A stretch of DNA of 64,000 nucleotides from Zingiber officinale (taxonomy: Eukaryota; Streptophyta; Magnoliopsida; Zingiberales; Zingiberaceae), in the NCBI RefSeq assembly GCF_018446385.1, contig NC_056000.1, positions 32,132,011 to 32,196,010 on the forward strand. The letters are read 5' to 3'. The translations under genes and the position numbers were made by a program. Under the pieces are notes generated by a model. The model saw nothing but the letters and a program-made list of their open reading frames with translations. It did no database searches and was not told the origin of the DNA. This document shows positions 44,405 through 55,367 of the stretch, piece by piece (positions within the stretch are counted from its first letter, which is position 1; each line of letters begins with the position of its first letter).

Positions 44405-45900
44405 TTAAATAGACCGAGAACAGCGCAACCGGGAGGAGTTGGTGTTGTGCTCAATCCGATAACCCGAATTAGAATCCGGACCGGGTCCGTGGTCCGACCT
44501 GGCAAAGAGCTCCGCTATCAGGACGCCGACATCCTTCGGCGAGAACCTAGCCACCGACGCCACCGCCGGCGTCGCCTTCCAACTCTCGTAGAAGCTCCGG
44601 TACGCCGGAAGAACCATCCCGCGGACCGCATCGCGCACTTCCTCTCTCATCCCGGTGTCCTCCACCACCCACCCAGCCTGAGAGGCGAGCGCCGCCTCCA
44701 GCTCCGCGCTGAACAACCGCAGCCGCTCCCGCGCTTCCTCCGGCGACACCTCCCTCGCCGGAACAGCCGACGCCACCTTCACCCACGCTGCCTGCTCGTA
44801 CCTCTCAGCGTGATACCTCGCTTTTGCCGCCTGCCGGGCCGCCCACTCCTCCCTCAGCGAGCACGCCTGCGCCCTGTTCGACACGTATTGGAAGTTGTTC
44901 GCGAGGAAGAGGTGCGACAGGGCGGCATCCCGGTACGTCACAGCCTTCGCATCGAGTTTGCAGAGCAGCGCCAGCATCAGCCACGCCAACAGCCTGGCTA
45001 CCTCCAATCGTTCCCCGTGCTCGCCAATCGACGGCGACAACGACACTGCCGTGTGAGAGCCGTCGAAGATCTTGGTTAGTGTGGGTTCGTAGTCCGCGAG
45101 CACGGCGATGTACTCCATCGTTCGACGCGTGAGCGGGTGGACTCCGCCGCCGGGCAACGGAGACGTTAAGTGCTCTGTCTGGAGTGCCGCTTCGAAGTCG
45201 GTGATGGTGGTGCGTATCGCCTCGCCTCGCTTGGAGAGCGAAGCGAGGGCCTGATCCCGGACGGGCGCCGTAGACTCAAAAGAGAACACGGAGTCCACCT
45301 CCAGCAGCAGCTCGGAGACGGTGTCGTAGAGGTCCAGAAGCAGAGTCATCTTCTCCATCGACCGCTTCGATTTCGCCACCGCCTCTGGGAACCGGAGGAA
45401 TTGAGCAGCGGAATCGCCGGAAATGTCGCCGAAGATAGACTCGCGGATGGAGTCGCGGCCGGCGAAGACGTGATCCAAGAGAATCCGCTCGCCGGAAAAC
45501 AGAATGGAGACGGCGGCGCTAGCGGCGAGGAGCCATGATCGGATTTTGATCTCGAGCGCCGCCCAGTCCAGCTTGTGAATATGCGAATTTGGGGCGATCT
45601 GGTCGAACTCGAGTCGCCGGAGTCCCTCGTCGACGACGGACTTGCGGAGGAGCTTATAGACTTTGACGCACTCCTTGCTGTAGCCGGCGGAGACCATGGT
45701 CTCGGGATGGCCCGAAGGTCGGTCATGGCAGAGGCCGCGGTGCGCTTGACTTCACCGGCAGACTCCTCTGCCCCAACGCCACCGACGCTGTCACCCTCCC
45801 TTCCCTCGGAGGCATTCGACCGGGAGGAGGACCGGACGGAGACAGCTTTCTGGTAGAATCTGTGGCGGTTATCGGTGAGAATCCGGTGGAACTCTTTCTC

Positions 45901-46132
45901 ATTGTGCAAAAGGCGGGTCCCGCCGCCCAGCGGCCCCCTAAGCCTGGCTCCACCGGGATCCTAAGAGGAGGTAAATCAGCGGTGAATGCTGGCCCGGTTA
46001 AAGCGTGGTGTCTCCAGAATTTAACACAGTCGGCTCAGATTATTCATCCAGTGCGTGTCCGTGGACCTTCGATCCTACGACTCATTGTGCAAGGATGTCA
46101 CGCCTTAACCGGTTGATCCAGCCCGCGGGGGG
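45901..46132 (-). mobile_element. SINE copy A inside EXO70
   Basis: This 232-bp insert is flanked by direct repeats of the target CCGGTGGAACTCTTTCTC (45883-45900 and 46133-46150). On the minus strand a box-A-like GGATCAACCGG and a box-B-like GGATCGAAGGTCC lie in its first 70 bp, as in tRNA-derived SINEs, and it ends CTTTTGCACAAT. It is clearly related to copy B but diverged. Confidence 0.75.
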
Positions 46133-46150
46133 CCGGTGGAACTCTTTCTC

Positions 46151-46380
46151 ATGATACAAAAGGTTGGAACCGCCAACCCAGCGGCCCCCTCACCCCGGCC
46201 CCACAAGTATGAGAGGGAGTAAATCACGGTGAATACGGGCCCAGCTATGACATGGCGGTCTTAGGTGTTTAGCACGGACAGATATTGATGTTATCGCAAT
46301 TGCTGCCGCAGACCTTCGACCTCCCGACTCATGATACAAGAATACCATGTCATAACCGGCTGATCCCGCCCGTGGGGGCT
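46151..46380 (-). mobile_element. SINE copy B inside EXO70
   Basis: This 230-bp insert lies between the second and third copies of the target (46133-46150 and 46381-46397). On the minus strand it has GGATCAGCCGG (box A) and GGTCGAAGGTCT (box B) and ends CTTTTGTATCAT. It has the same orientation as copy A and as EXO70. Confidence 0.75.
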
Positions 46381-46859
46381 CGGTGGAACTCTTTCTCGAG
46401 GAGGCGCATGGTGGCCTGCATTACAGACTGGGCGCTCACAAGAGCAGCTTGGGACGACGACGACGACCCCGCGGCCCCCGTGCCGGAGACTAACAGGAGC
46501 ATAGCGTGCTGGAGGCTGCTCACGTCGGCGAGAAACGCACGCACCTCCGCCCGGCGCTCGTCGCTGAAGAGCACGACATCAGATTTCCACTTGGCGATGG
46601 CGGCCTCAACCGCCGCCACGAGGTCCTCCATCAGTGCGTCCGAAAGACTCTGCCTCTGCTGCGGAGCCGGCTGCGGTGACGGCGCCGGCGATCCGCCACG
46701 GCGGCCGAAGGAGTAAGAAATCAAAAGACCGCGCAAACCTGTTCTCGTCATCTCCTCTTCCACAATTCGCGCTCCGATCTCTGCAACTAAAAATTGCTCC
46801 CTCCCGTCGATCGATTCCCAAGTGCGATGACATTTATAGAGAAAGAAATCGAGCATCCA

Positions 46860-48556
46860 CAGCGACTTCGTTGACTTTGACGAATTTATCTCTCCTTTTT
46901 ACACTTTTTGTAATGTGACATTTGAGTTACCTGATACAGGTAATACAGGTTGGGATCCACTACTTATGTGTGGATTCTATCATCTCAATATGAAAAATTG
47001 AGGCAGTGCCTATACAGATATTATACAGATAGGATCGAATTAACCTTGATACAGGTGACTGTCCGTGCCGTGCCGTGCCAAAAAAGAAAATTTTTAAACT
47101 TTGTACGGATATTTACGTTGGGATCGTTGACGCCGCTCGAGGGATGTCATTCATGTTCGTTCAATCACCATTGTTATTTTATATTTTACCATATATATAT
47201 TTTATCATATATTAATGATTAATAACAGTTCATAATTTATCTTTTTCAATTATAACAAATGATGAATACATTTTTTTGATAACGTCTCTATCAATTTATC
47301 TCAGATTTACACAAAAAAAAAAAAAAAAAAAATCTAGATGACTATTAAATTTTAAAATAATAATTAACACATATAGGAGATATTTACCTCGACTAGCACA
47401 TAATTTATTTTTTTCAATAACATTAAGACGAATAAATTATTTTTTACCACATATTCGTTCAATAATCATACATCCACTAAAAATTTAACGCAACGGCCAG
47501 CAAAAATACAAATAAACGCACAATACTAGAAACTAATTTAACGCGTTTTGGATCTTCGTTTCCTACTTCTCATCCTACTGTCCTAGCAAAATCACCATTA
47601 ATTCTCTCTTGATAATTAGATACTTTTTGAAAGCGGAAAAATATCTTACAAAACTTATATACAAGCAATATAAAAATAAAACAATCATACAAAATGCGAA
47701 GAATTAAATAAATAATTTACATTAAAATAATTTTACTTTCAGCTCTTTGTGATTGCTTTATAATGTCTGTTGGGAAATATAATAACACTTGTCTATAAAA
47801 TCCCAATCGGCTTCGAAATCTCTTTAAAATCCTTTTTTATAGTCTGTAGGTTGAGATTGATTTTCGATTATCAATCATCACCATTAATTTATTGTTTCAT
47901 TGATTGAATTCAACTGTTGTACAAGCAAAATGACTCTTAACAATTCTATTTTACCATGAATAATTGAATGTAATTGTTCATTAGTCGATTGATTTCTAAA
48001 CAATCGAGTATTGCATTTGATTCAGAAATCTTTTATTTGTTGCTATGAGTCGGTCCTAGATTTTAAATAGTCCGGTAAAAAAATATTATATTTTCTGTAT
48101 TTATATAAAAAATAATAAAATTAATATTATAAAAATAATTTTATTAACTGAACACATAAATTAAATTTATATTTAAGAATTTTATGATTTAGGGAGATGA
48201 CAATAGTAAAAGGCTAAGGAAAAAAAGTCCGTTGTTGCGTGCATATTTCATATTTTTCTTTTTTTATTAGACACTTTTATAAAAAATTTATAATATTTTA
48301 AAATTTATATTTAGATTATTTTAATTTATTTTTTTTTCCGAATACGACATGGTTTTGTTAGCATTTATTTTAAAAAAATATATCAAAATTAAAAAAAATA
48401 GGACCCACCTTTATTATTTAATTAAAAAATAAGGTCCACTTATTATTTTCCACTGATTAACAGTTACTTTTAAAATATTAAAAAAAATGGGTCATGTAGG
48501 AGGTGGGGCCCTATGCTCTAGCCCCATCTTAGTCACCTTAGGACTGACACTGCTAG
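46860..48556. other. AT-rich intergenic region upstream of EXO70
   Basis: No gene is seen. A 20-base A run lies at 47313-47332. The first 100 bp are the EXO70 5' flank. The open frame at 46950-47222 has no recognisable features. Confidence 0.6.
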
Positions 48557-48800
48557 TAAAACCTAACATAATAAGGAAGGTAGAAGTCAATACAAAAGTA
48601 ACATGTATCCTTCAATGCGACCTTTCAAAGGATGAGCTGAATCAAGTTGACCCCTTCTTTTGCACTTGAAAATGGGTCGGCCTCTTCTTTTGCACTTGAG
48701 AATGGGCCGACTCGATTCAGCTCCTTCTTTGTAAAGTCGCATTGAAGGATACACGTTGTTTTTGCGTTGGTTTCTACCTTCCTTATTATGCTGGGTTCCC
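48557..48800. repeat. Fold-back repeat with arms of about 100 bp
   Basis: The left arm (about 48560-48655) contains CATAATAAGGAAGGTAGAA and GTATCCTTCAATGCGAC. The right arm (about 48705-48795) carries their reverse complements (GTCGCATTGAAGGATAC, TTCTACCTTCCTTATTATG). The loop holds two tandem copies of CTTCTTTTGCACTTGA. Open frames on both strands are a by-product of the symmetry. It looks like a MITE or hairpin locus. Confidence 0.75.
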
Positions 48801-48829
48801 AGTTTTCGCATGATACAAGTTTTCTTGCG

Positions 48830-49252
48830 CCGTCAAGTGGAAGCGAAATGTCGGTCTTGATGATTATCCATACCTCAAACTGAGTTTAGAGGTAGGACTT
48901 CATTCGACCCTTCCAGTAGCCGAAGTCTTCTCCGAAGAAAAGTGGTGGTCGGGCTGTGCTATAGTCTTCTTGATGGGTTATTTGAGAAATAAATCTCGCA
49001 CACAGAAAAACAAATAACAAAAATTCCAATTCTAGGTCTTGGATTTAGTAGTGCGGGTTAAAAGAAAACAAACACGTGAGCTCGAGTGGTGTTGCACTAA
49101 CTTCGAGAAAAAATTCGAATACGAAAAAAAACAAGATCGGAAGGCGGCAATAATACTGATCTCGGTCGACTCCGAAAAACTGAAAATCACCACGAAAAAT
49201 ATGCTTGATTGGTAGTTGCACCAAATCGAAGCGCCCCCGCTTTGATACCAAT
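48830..49252 (-). other. Leader of a SIRE-like copia element, truncated
   Basis: Directly left of the LTR the minus strand reads AT then TGGTATCAAAGCGG (49250-49237), a methionine-tRNA-type primer site, and about 400 bp of leader. Coding similarity does not follow, so the element is cut off here before gag. Confidence 0.65.
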
Positions 49253-50532
49253 TGTTGGATCGAGATACGCTAGAGAGGGGTGAATAGTGCTCATGGCTTT
49301 CACTTTTCGTTTCGGAAAAACAACGAGTAACACAGCGGAAATAAAGTAAACAAGAACAATTGCAAACACCAACGATTTACTTGGTTCAGAGCTTGTGGCG
49401 ACTCCTACTCCAAGGCCCACGCTCGTTGAGCGTTTACTTTTGGCAACAACTATAATCACGCAAATATTACAAGAGGAATATTACAATTTAACTGAACTGA
49501 AATTATACCGACAACAGAAATTTGAAATTCGCAGCTTTGGGTCGTCGGGGTCTTGTTATGGCTCAGCCGGATCGTCTCGTTAGCAGCAAACAGTTGAACG
49601 ATGCTCAGAAAGTGATGATCTCTAAACTGCTAGTCGAGACAGGTATATAAAGCCCGTTGAGGGCGCCTTCAACCTCCTTGAATGAGGGCGCCCTCAACTC
49701 CGTCGATTTCGCAGCGAAGATAAGGGTTGAAGAAGTCGCCGCTCATCCTCTTGAAGGCGCCTCAAATGCCATGGAGGGCGCCTTCAAGCCCATCCGAGGT
49801 GCCTCAGTACTCCTTGAGGGCGCCTCCAGCTTGACTTCGCGCGCTCCTTCTTCCAAAGCATCCGAGGCGCCTCTAAACTCCATGGAGGTGCCTCGGACAT
49901 TGTTCATCCGGGAATTTGAGCTCTTTCTTCGTCCTGCAAGCTACGTTAGTCCACAAAACAATAGCATGTCCTGTAAAACAAAGTTAACACATAATAAACA
50001 TGATAACAAAAGTGTTTGATAGTCTCCAGACTATCCAGTTCTGACTTCGGATTTTCGACCAAAAATTCTAGGTCGAACCGACATCTACTATTCCCTCTTC
50101 GGGGAACGCGCCTTCACCTACTCCACTCAGGAGAGTATACTTGTTCCCAGTTCGATCCTCCAGATCGACTGGACTTTTGCTCAGTGCTTGAGTCTTCTGG
50201 TCTTTCCGCTGGACGCCCGCTCCACGACCCGCCCAGACTTTCCATCCGATCCGCGACACCGGGATTTTCACCTAGAGTATCTGACTCTAGGACTTTTGCC
50301 CAAAGATCTCGATCCGCCAAGGCTTTCAGCCTAGGGTTACCACCTCCTAGGACCTAGGGTTACCATTCCCTAGGGTTTTCCTGCCTGCCTAACAGCAGCT
50401 ATAACTTTTGCCTAAGATACCTTAGAACTTTTCCTTCATACTTATTCAATATATTATATCACAAATAATCTTAACTTTGAATCATTTGTCATTATCAAAA
50501 TTCAGGTTCAATCGTCGGATGCTTCCCGCACA
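49253..50532 (-). repeat. SIRE/Maximus-like copia LTR (5' LTR of a truncated element)
   Basis: Reading plus, it starts TGTTGGATCGAGATACGC and ends GCTTCCCGCACA. It shares many blocks with 60267-61499 (GACTATCC, CTAGGTCGAACCGAC, GACTGGACTTT). Its middle has several GGCGCC-centred repeats (about 49650-49890). No target duplication was found. It abuts another copia remnant at about 50533. Confidence 0.75.
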
Positions 50533-50681
50533 AAAAAATAAAAGACTTTGAAATTGAGTGCCCCAAAGATACCTGAGAATATGAAGAATAGCAACTCAAC
50601 GAACTGTAGTTAGTGTAGTGACAAATTGACTAACCACATGAACAGTATACACAATATCTGAACGAGTCACAGTGAGATAAA

Positions 50682-53140
50682 CTAAACTTCCAACAATAGT
50701 TCTGTACAAACTAGGATCCAACAAACTAGAACATTAGTCTCAATAGGAGTATCAACGACTCTATTATCAGTAAGACGAGCACGCTCAAACAGATCAGATA
50801 TATATTTTGACTGAGATAAAAGATAATCTTTCAGGGAATAAGCAACCTCAATGCTCAGAAAGTAGCGTAGTATACCCAAGTCTTTCATACCAAAATGACG
50901 AGCCAACTCAGACTTCAAGAAAGCAATTCTATCATAATCATCACTAGTAATAATCATATCATCAACATATAATGATAAAAGAATATTACCTGCACTCGTA
51001 CATCTAACAAACAATGTTGAATCATGATTACTAGGATGAAAACCAAGCGAAGTAATCACTATAGAGAACTTCTCAAACCAAGCATAAGGTGCTTATTTGA
51101 GACCATAAAAACGCTTTACGAAACCTGCAAACTTCGCTAGATTGGTGTGAAATACCAGGAGGAGGTGTCATATAAACTTCTTCATGAAGATCACCATTTA
51201 GAAATGCATTCTTGACATTCATCTAAGATATTCTCCATCGATGAACAAAAGCAACAACAATCAAAGTATGAACGGTCGTCATTTTTACAACAGGAGCAAA
51301 TGTTTCCTTATAATCCATGTCATACTCTTAAGAATAACCTTTAGCAATAAGACGAGATTTGTATCGCTTGATAGATCTATCAGATTTAGTTTTGATCTTA
51401 TATACTCAACGAGAACCAATAATATGCTTTCCTGGTGGCAACAGAACCAAATCCCATGTATAAGTCTGATGCAAAACAGTTAGTTTCTCAGCCATAGCAC
51501 TCTACCAAAGTGGGTTACAAACAGCTTCTCTATAGGATACATGCTCAGAAAGACAATGACTAGATCCAAAAAATGAAGCAAAAGAATAAGAATAACATGA
51601 GTAAGTAAAATTTGGCAGTTTAGTAGACTAACGAACATGACTGGATTGACGACGGTGGAGAGAATCCGCAATCTCAGGAGATGATTGGGTAGTGGCAGAA
51701 GGAGGAGCATGTGACGCAGATATCTCAGGAACCAAAGTACCAGATTCAGTTGAGCTACCAGTAGGAGTTGTGGGTGAAACTTCATCAGTGTCGGTATTGA
51801 AATGATCAATACAAAGTAAATCTGACTTTGTCATATTATGCAAACTAGTTGGAATAGAAAAGAATGAAATATGCTTAAGAAACACAATATGATGAGAGAT
51901 ATACAAATTTTGACTAACGGGATCAAAGCAACGATATCCTTTTTGAGTAATACTATAACCCAAAAAGACACAAAAAGCATACCGAGAGGCTAATTTATTA
52001 CGCTCAACATGTGGACAAAGCAAGTACAACAAAAAACATGCAAAGAGGAATAGAGAGAAGCATATCCATACAATTTTTCAGAAGGTGACAAGCCTAAATT
52101 GTGTGAGGTTGAAATTCTATTAATCACGTGAGAAGCGGTAAGGATTGCTTCCCCCCAAAAGGTACTAGGAACACTGGCAGAGAATAAAAATGAACGAGAT
52201 ATTTCAATAAGATGTCTATATTTTCATTTAGCCACACCATTCTGTTTAGGAGTATCTGTACAAGAGGTTTGATGAATAGTACTATCAGAAGCAATTAATT
52301 GTGAAAAATGATTTGAAGTGTATTCACCCCCAAATCACAACGAAAATACCTTATGACACTAAAATGTTAAGTTTTCACAAGAGCTCTGAAGTTGTTGAAA
52401 ATGGTAAGATAATCAGACCTGTGTTTCATAAGATAAACCCACGTGTAACGAGTGCAATCATCAATAAACGAAACATAATACCCCTTCCCCCTTTTGTAGA
52501 ATAGGAGAGGGTCCTCACACATCAGAATGGATAAGATCAAATGGAGTAAAAGAAAAAGAATGACTTTTAGAAAATGGTAAGGTAGAAAATTTGGCCAGTT
52601 TACAACCACTACAATCAGAAATATCGAAACTTTTTAAAGGTCCTAATACTCCTGTAGAAGATAAAAACTACAAACAAGGTGCTGAAACATGACCTAAAAG
52701 GGAGTGTCATAAATAAAAATTAGAAGATGAATGATTCAGATGAAAAGATGATAAATCTACACTCGAAGCTACAAATTCTGATATTTTGAGTTACTCTAAA
52801 ACATAGAGTTATCCTTGCCTACGACTTGTCCCAATCAGCCTTTGAGATTGCAGGTCCTGAACATAACAATTAGATGAAGAAAAAGAGACTAGGTATCCAG
52901 ACTCACATAATTGACTAACAGAAACAAGATTTAAAGTAAGACTCGGAATATAATAAACATCAGTAAGAGATAAATAAGATATAACAATTGAACCGACACC
53001 TACTAATAACATAAGAGTACCATCAACAGTCACAATAGATATAGATAAACAGGGAGAAAAAGAAATAAAAGATGATAAATTATATGACATATGATGAGAG
53101 GTACCAGAGTTAAAATTCATAAGGATGAAGATATACCTGA
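50682..53140 (-). pseudogene. Copia protease-integrase-reverse transcriptase, broken
   Basis: Minus-strand order: protease/pre-integrase (53120-52809: NSGTSHHMSYNLSSF, LNLVSVSQLCESGYLVSF), integrase (52609-52367: FIDDCTRYTWVYLMKHRSD; 52032-51628: HVERNKLASRYAFCVFLGYS), reverse transcriptase (51059-50682: [25 protein letters not shown]). The protease active-site Asp of DSG is Asn here. Several stops and frameshifts lie between blocks. Confidence 0.8.
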
Positions 53141-53414
53141 AATACCAGACGATGACAAACCTATATGAGAGGAAGCTGACATGGTAGAGGGTTGTGAAGC
53201 AAGGAACTGTTGCAACTGCTCCAACATATACGGATCAGACTTCCATAAAGTATCTGCACGACCAGGTATGATAATAGAATGAATAATGCTTAGAATAACC
53301 AAACTGTAAGGATACACATCTATATGATTCGTAAAAACTGGTGTTAGGACGACCCGTGGTCTCACAGAGAATTTGAGGTAGAAAGGATGTCAAACGTAGA
53401 AATCGACGGCACTG

Positions 53415-53650
53415 AGCGTCAGTGTCAAAATCAATAGAAAAGGATGTCAATACTAAAATCGGTAACATAGGGCGTTAGCACTAAAATTGACAAAAAAAAA
53501 AAAAAAAAGAGCGTTGACGTCAAAATTAGCAGCATAGGACGTAGGCACCGAAATCGACAGAAAAAAGCATTAGCGCCGAAATTAGCAGGGCAGGTTGTCG
53601 GCATCAAAATCAACAGGACAGAGCATCGACACCGAAATCGGTAGCAGCAG
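53415..53650 (-). repeat. 28-bp minisatellite at the gag position of the copia element
   Basis: About eight degenerate copies of a unit like CGTCGGCACCGAAATCGACA plus GGACAGAG (plus-strand reading) occur, one expanded by an A run at 53492-53508. Only about 85 bp separate it from the primer site, so most of gag has been lost or replaced. Confidence 0.7.
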
Positions 53651-53735
53651 GAGGCGGCGACAGCAACAACAATAAGCAATAACAGTGGGCGAAAAAAAAA
53701 TTAGGTCAGAGAAAGAGAAACTTACTCTGATACTA

Positions 53736-53914
53736 TGTAGAAATTAAGAAAAGGAAAAAACTAGTCATATTATTGAATCCAAAATTGATGATTGAAAGTA
53801 CAGAGTATAATATTTTTATATAGTTTAGTTAAGAAACCCTAAACTCTAAATATAAAAGGAAAAATGATCAAATTGCCTTAAAAGCTATAAATAAATAAAT
53901 AAATATAATCTAAC
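53736..53914 (-). repeat. 5' LTR (179 bp) of the short-LTR copia element
   Basis: On the minus strand it starts TGTTAGATTATATT and ends TTAATTTCTACA, with ACTATATAAAAAT as TATA box. TAGTATCAGAGTAAG follows as primer-binding site. Confidence 0.8.
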
Positions 53915-54850
53915 AAAAAGGAATATGAGCGAAAAAATATATTATTATAATGAATATGTGGTAATGGACTTCATGTTTTTTTAATAAGATGATAAATATT
54001 ATAATGATAATGCATTATAAATACTCTAAGTATGGGTAACTACATTCAGGTTAAAGTATGAGTATTATAGTCGTCTTCCTCGTTTAAACCAATATGAGTA
54101 CATGGCATTAAATACATTCAAGGATACATGCATGGATTAAAAAAAAAAAAAAAGTGTCACATGGTAAAAGCATGGGAGGGTCGCATGGGTGCCCTCCCAT
54201 GTATTTTTTTAAATTAAAAAAAAATAAAAATTTAAAATTTAAAAATTAAAACTTAAAAATTAAAAATTAAAAATTAAAAATTAAAAAATACAATCGAACT
54301 AATGTTATTTTTTTATGAGATTAAATAAAAAATTAAACAGCTAATTAATAGCTAGTAGATCCACATAACGACTAGTTAACGGTTAGTAAATTTACAGAAC
54401 AGTTAGTTAATGACTATATATTTTAATAAAAAAATTAAAATTTCATTTATAAATATTCATCATCTTGCACAATTTATTTCAATCATACAAACACCTAAAT
54501 GCCTCTAAAAATCCTCTCTCTACTATTTTCCTCCAAAATGAATGAAAATAATCGAGGATTTTTTAGAACAGTAAATCTTGTTGGCTAGAATTTGACCAAC
54601 TAGAAATGAATTATAATGCATACATGTACATACATGTAATTAATATATAAATATAATATTACTAAAATACCCTTAATAACTTATAAAATATATTCTGACT
54701 GGTCAGATTCTGACCATTTAGTACTACCTTTTTAGAAAATGATTCTTCCCAAAATAATATTATTTAAAAATAATATTATTGTTTATTTTAAATAATAATA
54801 ATTTAAATTGTGTAAGTAATTAAAATTAATTTATTTAATGTAAAATAATA
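53915..54850. other. AT-rich spacer with simple repeats
   Basis: It contains a CATGGGAGGG...CCCTCCCATG inverted repeat (54171-54203) and a run of AAAATT units (about 54230-54290). No gene is seen. Confidence 0.6.
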
Positions 54851-54885
54851 TTAAAGATGAATGAGTAGACAGAGGGGCCCACAAA

Positions 54886-55280
54886 TAATGAGTGTTAATG
54901 TTAAAATGAATGTGAGAATGAATATATTAATATAATATGCATGTGATATGTGGGCTCAATAATAATGAGTGTTAATATTAAAATGAATGTGAGAATGAAT
55001 ATGTTAATATAATATGTATATGGTATATGTACCCCATAATAATGAGTATTAATGTTAAAATGAATGTAAGAATGAATATGTTAATATAATATGTATGTTT
55101 TATGTGGACCACATAATAATGAGTGTTAATATTAAAATGAATGTGAGAGAATAAATGTGTTAATATAATATGTATGTGGTATGTGGATCTCATAATAATA
55201 AGTGTTAATGTTAAAATGAATGTGAGAATGAATATGTTAATATAATATGTATGCGATATATGGACTACTTAATAATGAAT
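54886..55280 (+). repeat. 77-bp tandem repeat, about five copies
   Basis: The unit contains AATAATGAGTGTTAATGTTA, AAATGAATGTGAGAATGAAT, ATGTTAATATAATATGTATG and a variable TG(G)ACC-type end. It includes no coding signal. Confidence 0.85.
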
Positions 55281-55305
55281 ATAAGATAACGTAGATGTTA
55301 ATATA

Positions 55306-55307
<2 letters not shown>

Positions 55308-55365
<58 letters not shown>
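55308..55365. repeat. (AT)n microsatellite, about 57 bp
   Basis: A pure TA dinucleotide run directly after the 77-bp tandem array. Confidence 0.95.

Positions 55366-55367
<2 letters not shown>

Larger units (their letters stand above)
44405..46751 (-). pseudogene. EXO70 exocyst subunit, intronless, disrupted
   Basis: EXO70 proteins help tether secretory vesicles at the plasma membrane; plants have many copies. The N-terminal part (46751-46381) starts MTRTGLRGLL and reaches SLQHAMLLLVSG and MRLLEKEFHR. It resumes at 45882 with ILTDNRHRFYQKAV and runs to about 45705. After a 1-nt deletion the main body (45697-44405) covers ECVKVYKLLRKSVVDEGLRRL, FGDISGDSAAQFLRFPEAVA, HPLTRRTMEYIAVLADY, FLANNFQYVSNRA and FSPKDVGVLIAELF, typical of the EXO70 C-terminal helical bundle. 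Rejoined length would be about 620 aa, normal for the family. Two SINEs sit in the EKEFHR codons. The start choice (Met 46751) avoids an unrelated upstream extension to 46856. The gene is GC-rich and single-exon. Confidence 0.88.
50533..53914 (-). mobile_element. Truncated short-LTR Ty1/copia element
   Basis: A 179-bp 5' LTR (53736-53914) with an adjacent primer site is followed on the minus strand by a minisatellite, protease/pre-integrase, integrase and part of reverse transcriptase. The RNase H and 3' LTR are missing; the sequence stops at the SIRE-like LTR boundary near 50533. The short LTR suggests an Ale/Retrofit-type element. All coding parts carry stops. Confidence 0.75.

Noticed and set aside
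44381-45079. 232-codon plus-strand open frame
   Set aside because: It is antisense to the GC-rich EXO70 coding region; the minus-strand frame has the family motifs.
45170-45856. Other long frames on either strand around 45170-45910
   Set aside because: They are alternative frames of EXO70. Only 45909 to about 45705 of one frame belongs to the gene, before the frameshift.
46950-47222. 90-codon open frame upstream of EXO70
   Set aside because: AT-rich, no motif, and no conserved start context; probably chance.
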